From NCBI GenBank assembly GCA_040954595.2, contig CM082591.2, positions 8,370,001-8,434,000 on the forward strand: a DNA stretch of 64,000 bases, read 5' to 3'. Both the position numbers and the translations under genes were made by a program. Shown piece by piece: positions 40,701 to 46,700 of this stretch (its first letter is position 1; each line of letters opens with the position of its first letter). Below the pieces are notes generated by a model. That model had not been told where the DNA came from. It was given only the letters and a program-made list of their open reading frames with translations, and did no database searches. The DNA comes from Balanoglossus misakiensis (Eukaryota; Hemichordata).

Positions 40701-43700
40701 ACGTTCGTTATAATTGCTAATGAGAAAACAGCACGTAGTTAATCCGATGAATGACAACTGCAAAAATGGCCAGAGGCGTGACATATTGCTCCATACTCGA
40801 TCGACTGGTTGCTTGTAGTGACAAGGACGCTCATTTATTCAAGGGCATTCCCACCAAAATATATGAATATTTATGTATGTCAAGTGCCGCGCGCTTTACG
40901 CGTTGAGGCGAGCGAGATGGCCTTCTTCCCTTGTCAAGTATAGCAAGGTAGAAGGTCAGGCGGTAGGCAGAGTTCACCAAAAGAGGGCGCATTTTATCAT
41001 CCATTGTTTATAATGTGTAGTGTATGAGCAGAGAAGCCTTAGTGTTCCGGTTAGAAACGTATCGGTAAGACAAAGATGGAAGAGTTGACCGACAACAAAT
41101 TTATTCAGTTTATATCATATAATTCTTACTTAAACGTTCCCTGAATACATACCTGTGCCTGAACTAGCATACGGCAGCAAAATGTGCGGTTAAACCACAG
41201 GGATGTATTCAGGGAACGTTTAAGTAAGAATTATATGATATAAACTGAATAAATTTGTTGTCAATGGCACAGCTCGTCTTGCATTGCGAAGTCTCAGCAG
41301 AATCCATTTTTGCAGAAAATTTATCATATATCTTAGAAATTAAATTGTTACCTGATATCTCCTGCCTTTGTACATACAATAAGATTCCACAGTACATTTT
41401 GGACAGCAACTGCCATGTGGTAAAATCTGGTTTTCTAGATCACAGTTGATTTGTTCACAATTGGGTCTTTCACAGGTTACCTCTCCATCCTTAACAGAAA
41501 TTCAGAAAACATTGTATGACATAAAACAGGTCGATGGAGAGGATGAAATGTTTTCAATAATCTGTACAGTGAATATACAGGAAAAATAGCAACATTATTC
41601 AACAAGTTATACAAGTTATGTGAAAATGTTGCATCAAACTTTGATAGGGAAAATGTGCCATTCAAAGTGTTTGCTTGCAGTTACTGAACCAATTTCAGAA
41701 TTTTCGATAAATTTTCAGAATTTCTTTTAAATCTTAGGTTTTCTTCAACAGACATAAGTGTTTCCATCACCTTGATGTTTTCAAAAAGAGAAAGTATTAT
41801 TTTTGAAATGTGGAATTACTGTAAAACATGTTATTTTCCTGAGCAATAAATTTTTCGCGAAATACGCGAGAACCAAAATAGCGTGAAAATAAAAAGTCGC
41901 ATAAATTTTTTCCGAAGATAATGATGCAGTGAATGAAATAAGAGAACGTGAAAATTAATACTAGCGAAACAGTGGCTTCTCTCGATATCACGAAAATTTC
42001 AACTCGCTAAAATAAGTGTTTTACAGTAGTTTGGAACACGGTTATAATAATAAACTACACGCAACAAACATTAGAGGTTCACCAGAAGACGAAGTGTTAG
42101 ATCAGAAACTTACCAGACATGTGCAAAGGCTGCAAGGATCAGCCAATGGAACAAACTGTTCACCAGTTTTGTAAATCTGATTCTCAAAGCTACATTCCAA
42201 AGGACCTGTAAATGGAACATGACAACTGGTGGGATTATCTAGAGGAAGTGGAAAGTCACTGACTTCTGAAATGTTCTGAATACTAGTACTCTCTTAAAGG
42301 CAATAGATCGTCTCACGCGCATGTGTGTAACTTCCCAGCAAATTTTCCGTTCGATGCATTCAAATAGTGGACTGCCTTCGCTTCCTTCCATATTTCATGC
42401 GCACCGTATAAGTAGATTCTGGTTTTGTCCCTCCTTTTCACCCAAGCTGGTGTTTTCTCACGATCTCCAACATAGATTATGGTCGCCGCCATCTTGTCTG
42501 TTGTTAGGACAGAGCACTGCCTTATGGGATTGACTGTTCACTAAATGTCTGTAACCAGCGGCTACAGCTGGAACATGCGTGTGAGACGAGCTAGGTGCTT
42601 TAAAGGGCAGTGATCATCTTATGCGCATGTGTCAAACCAGAGACTCTGGTTACATAAATTGTATACAGTCATTGCCATAAGGCAGTGTGCTGTCCTGACA
42701 ACAGACAAGATGGCGGCAACCACAATCTGTGGCTGATTGGGAAAAAACAGCAAATCGGATGAAAAGAAGGGACAAAACTAAAGTCTGGGTGAACATGAAA
42801 TATAGAAGGAAGCGAAGGCAGTCCACTATTTGAATGTATTGAACGCAAACTTTGCAGAACACTTGGATTGGATGTAATGTTTGTAGACATTAATTACACA
42901 CATGTGCATAAGACGATCATTGGCCTTTTACAGACTTTGTCACTGTGAGCAATAAATTGTATCAAGGAATACATACGCTCAGTTGTATTGAAACTTTTTG
43001 TGTTTTAAAAAGTTACCACAGACACGCATTGCATGATTGAACACCATTTGTTGATGTACATAAAAAAAACTTACTTGCACAGCGTGGACAGCATTCACCT
43101 GCATCACGTAGGATTCTATCTTCGTTACATTCTAACTCAGGACACAATTTGACATCACATGAAGCATGACCATCCTGACAGAAAATACACACAGAGACAA
43201 TAAGACAACAACTCATATGGTTACCAATTGATCATACACTTGTTAAAAATTCACACAAAAACACATTTATCAACATCAGTAAAAATTGAACAATGAATGC
43301 TGGACCGTTTTTCCAATTCACCACTTTTGATTTCGATTGACACTTTTTTAAATCAAAGTATTTTATTTTCTTTGCAACAGCTTTGTGGATGTCTAACTGC
43401 AGGGAGATCTAACTTCAACCCTTACGCCAACATGGTTGGTCCAAATCCATTGTTTTCTATGGTAAAGTTGGACTTCCAAACAGGGAAATGGGGATGAAAG
43501 GTTAATATAAGACTTGCATCTGGGTTATTCACTTACCATACATATACATGATGTACAAGGATTGAGTTTAAATTCTGTGCCATTCTGATATACAATGCCT
43601 GTTGTATTATTCTCACAAACTCTTTCCAAAGGCTCTCCTATATAGGATAAAGAAAACATTATACGACACACATATTCACAAGTGAGCATGATTGATGTGA

Positions 43701-46700
43701 GGTCACATGAGTCTCAAAGCCAATCAGAGTGTACAACTTTCAGACCATTCATCTCATGGTTCATTTCCAGGAAATGCAAGTTTTTTTCAATAGTTTTCCA
43801 GGGCTTTCAGACCAAAAAATCAATTTTCTGAATATTTTTAATTAGATTTCTATGACTTTTGAAGCCAAAACTGACATTTCCTGGGAGTGATTATGCAGAT
43901 CTTGTGTCAAAAACATCAACAATATTCTGGGACTTTCAGGAATGAATTTCATTTTTATATTTCTGTCTCTTCAACAAGTGCATAAATTTTGTCAATATTG
44001 TCAGAAAAGAATTTTTTTAAAAACACTGACCTGTACATGTTGGGCAACATGCAGAGTGTTCTACTGTGACTCTCTCTGGAGGACAATTCAGTGTTGGACA
44101 GAGAATTGTTAGACACAGCAATATTTCTTCCTGTAATCAAAAGTTATATGATTCAATCTGGCATACATGCACAATTATCATATACTCTACTGTGGAATCA
44201 TGTCCTCATTTAACGGCTTCGTGCATTTTCTATGTAACATGCACGGGCTAGTTGCCCAATTAAGATCACTGTTTTTGTTCTTGTGGTATCCTTAAATAAT
44301 TCTTATGAAAACACATCAGAGTGAGATTTTAACCTGTTTTTTTTCAGTGCTTTGATCGTAGAACAGTGTAAAAAGCTCCCAAGAAGTCCAATAACTGATA
44401 CAATTATTTTACATCTTTATATCATTTTTGTTCAGGATGAATCTCCTGTCTATGGTTAATGGAACAAAAATTGTCATTTGTTGAATATAAATTAGTTGTT
44501 GTTTCATCTGTAGTTTAATGCTCTGTTTCCTTGACCACACAAATTAAAGTTGTCATTATAAAAATTGTATACACATGTTGGTTGTAATTGGAGAATAAGA
44601 CAAGAACTCGCTCATTAAGATGTCCATCTTACCGAACACTGGCATTCCAAACATTGGTCGATCGTCATCTGGTTTAAAAATAGCACCTTCCTTATAAGTG
44701 ACACCTCTGAATTCGCAACCAATACATGCTTGACAACACTGGTTTGGAACTCGCACTGGGTTCTCACACGGTGCTGGACATGTGACAGTTGTACAGGAGA
44801 TGTCTTGGTCCTGTCAACACAAGAAACAAAAACGTCCAAGTTACAAACAAGAGAAATACTGTAAAAAACTTTATTTTCGCGAGTTGAAATTTTCGCGATA
44901 TTGAAAGATGCCACTGTTTTGCGAGTATTAATTTTCATGTTCTATTATTTCATTCACTGCATTGTTATCTTCAAAAAAATTTACGCTACTTTTTATTTTC
45001 ACGTTATTTTGGCTCTCGCGTATTTGGCGAAAATGTATTGCTCGCGAAATTAAAGTGTTTTACAGTATGAATGAATGAATGAATTTTATTTCACCAGAGA
45101 TATGTCGATATATATATATATATAATACACTGAATGTAAAAGGAAGATGTTACATATTTCCAGTGTGGACCATGGAAATAGTTTCGCGGAAACTAGTCTA
45201 GTCCATGGCCCATATTTCTGAGTTAATAAATTATAAAGATGTCAAACAGTTGTAAACGACACTAGTTACACAAGATAACATAATTGATACACAGATTAAA
45301 AATTATTATATAAATAGCCCAAAGTACAGATCTAGAAATCTAATTACTGAGATATATGACAAGAAGCAAAGATCCACAAAACATGAAAGCTCATCAGAAC
45401 AGCAGAATGTGACACTGTACACATTGTTGCTGCACAAAAATGTCTTGGCATGAACACACTGCATGTGCTTATCACCCTCAAAGCCAAAAGTGCTCTGCAT
45501 GTGCTTATAACAATCAAAGCCAAATGTGCTCTAACACAAGATATATTCTTCATTAAAGGGACAAAGTCTCTCTTCTTCCCCATTTTTAATTAATTATGTT
45601 TGATACAAGACACCGTTTATGTTATTCTACATGTGGATTTATAGGGAATCAACGTTCAACCACACACTACCTCCATCCCACTTGTAGACGAGAGGGGAAA
45701 ATCTCGCCAAAATGAATAATCAGTCTCTACCATTTATTCATTTTGGGCGAGTTTTTATTTTCATATCATACAAGCGGGATGGAAGTTGTGTGTGGTTGAA
45801 CGTCCATTCACTACATGTACATATACACATGTACATTTACATAAACAGTGTCTTGTATCAAACATAATTAATTGGAAAGGGGCAGCGAGAGAGAGACTTT
45901 GTCCCTTTAAATCCACCAATCAAAGTAACTTACATCACATATACATGTTGTACAGGGATCATCTTGAAGAGTCCACATGTCACCATGGTGATACGTTGTG
46001 CCATCAATGACCCGACAGTCTAAACAAAGAGACAAAGAAGACATTTTATACAGTGCTATGTCACTCTGGTTGAAGACATGATGATATGGCCAACAGGAAT
46101 ACCATTTTCTGGGTGTTCAAATTATATAGAATTCTTCTGTTTTGCGGTATTAAAATTGTTTTTTATATTTTGTCATTTTTCTGATCAATGTACTGGTATT
46201 GTGTAAAATTCGATTGATTGATTGGTGTGTGCTTTGTTCACAGCCTGAGCACTTACTCAGCAATTGATAACCCATACAGGAAAGATCACAACAAGTGATG
46301 ACACATTGAAGAGAGATCACAACAAGTGATGACTCGTAGAGGAGGAAGCACAGCATGTGATGACTCATCTAACCTGTCCACTTACCTAGACATTTAAGAC
46401 AGCACTGCCCTGGTACACTTGCAAAATTAGAACATGTTGTGGCTTCACACACTGTTAACTTACAAGTCACAGTACCATCCTGTAAATACAAATTATTTAA
46501 TGGGTTATTATTATAGAAATTATGGACGACCATTGACCCTGACCCTGACCATTGATACTTTTAATAGTAAAGGAATGTATGTGTGCACCAATGTTCATGA
46601 TGCATGTAGACTAGACAATGTTTCTCCTATGTGTATTAGTGGAACATTTTTGTTTCGGTTATAAGGTCTCTGTACGTATGATTTTTAGTTTGTATGCATT

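Larger units (their letters stand above)
17433..46496 (-). repeat. Four-copy head-to-tail segmental repeat (period about 7.3 kb)
   Basis: Copies: 17433-25532 (with a 1,876-bp private insertion), 26641-32843, 33952-40154 and 41263-46496 (with 1,007 bp missing). Corresponding points are 7,311 bp apart between copies 1-2 and 2-3 (outside the insertion) and 7,332-7,333 bp between copies 3-4 before the missing segment. Copies 2 and 3 appear identical, copy 1 differs at scattered sites, and copy 4 is the most different, above all at its outer end. Both breakpoints lie in introns of equal phase (0), so the repeat adds whole exons in frame. Confidence 0.95.
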
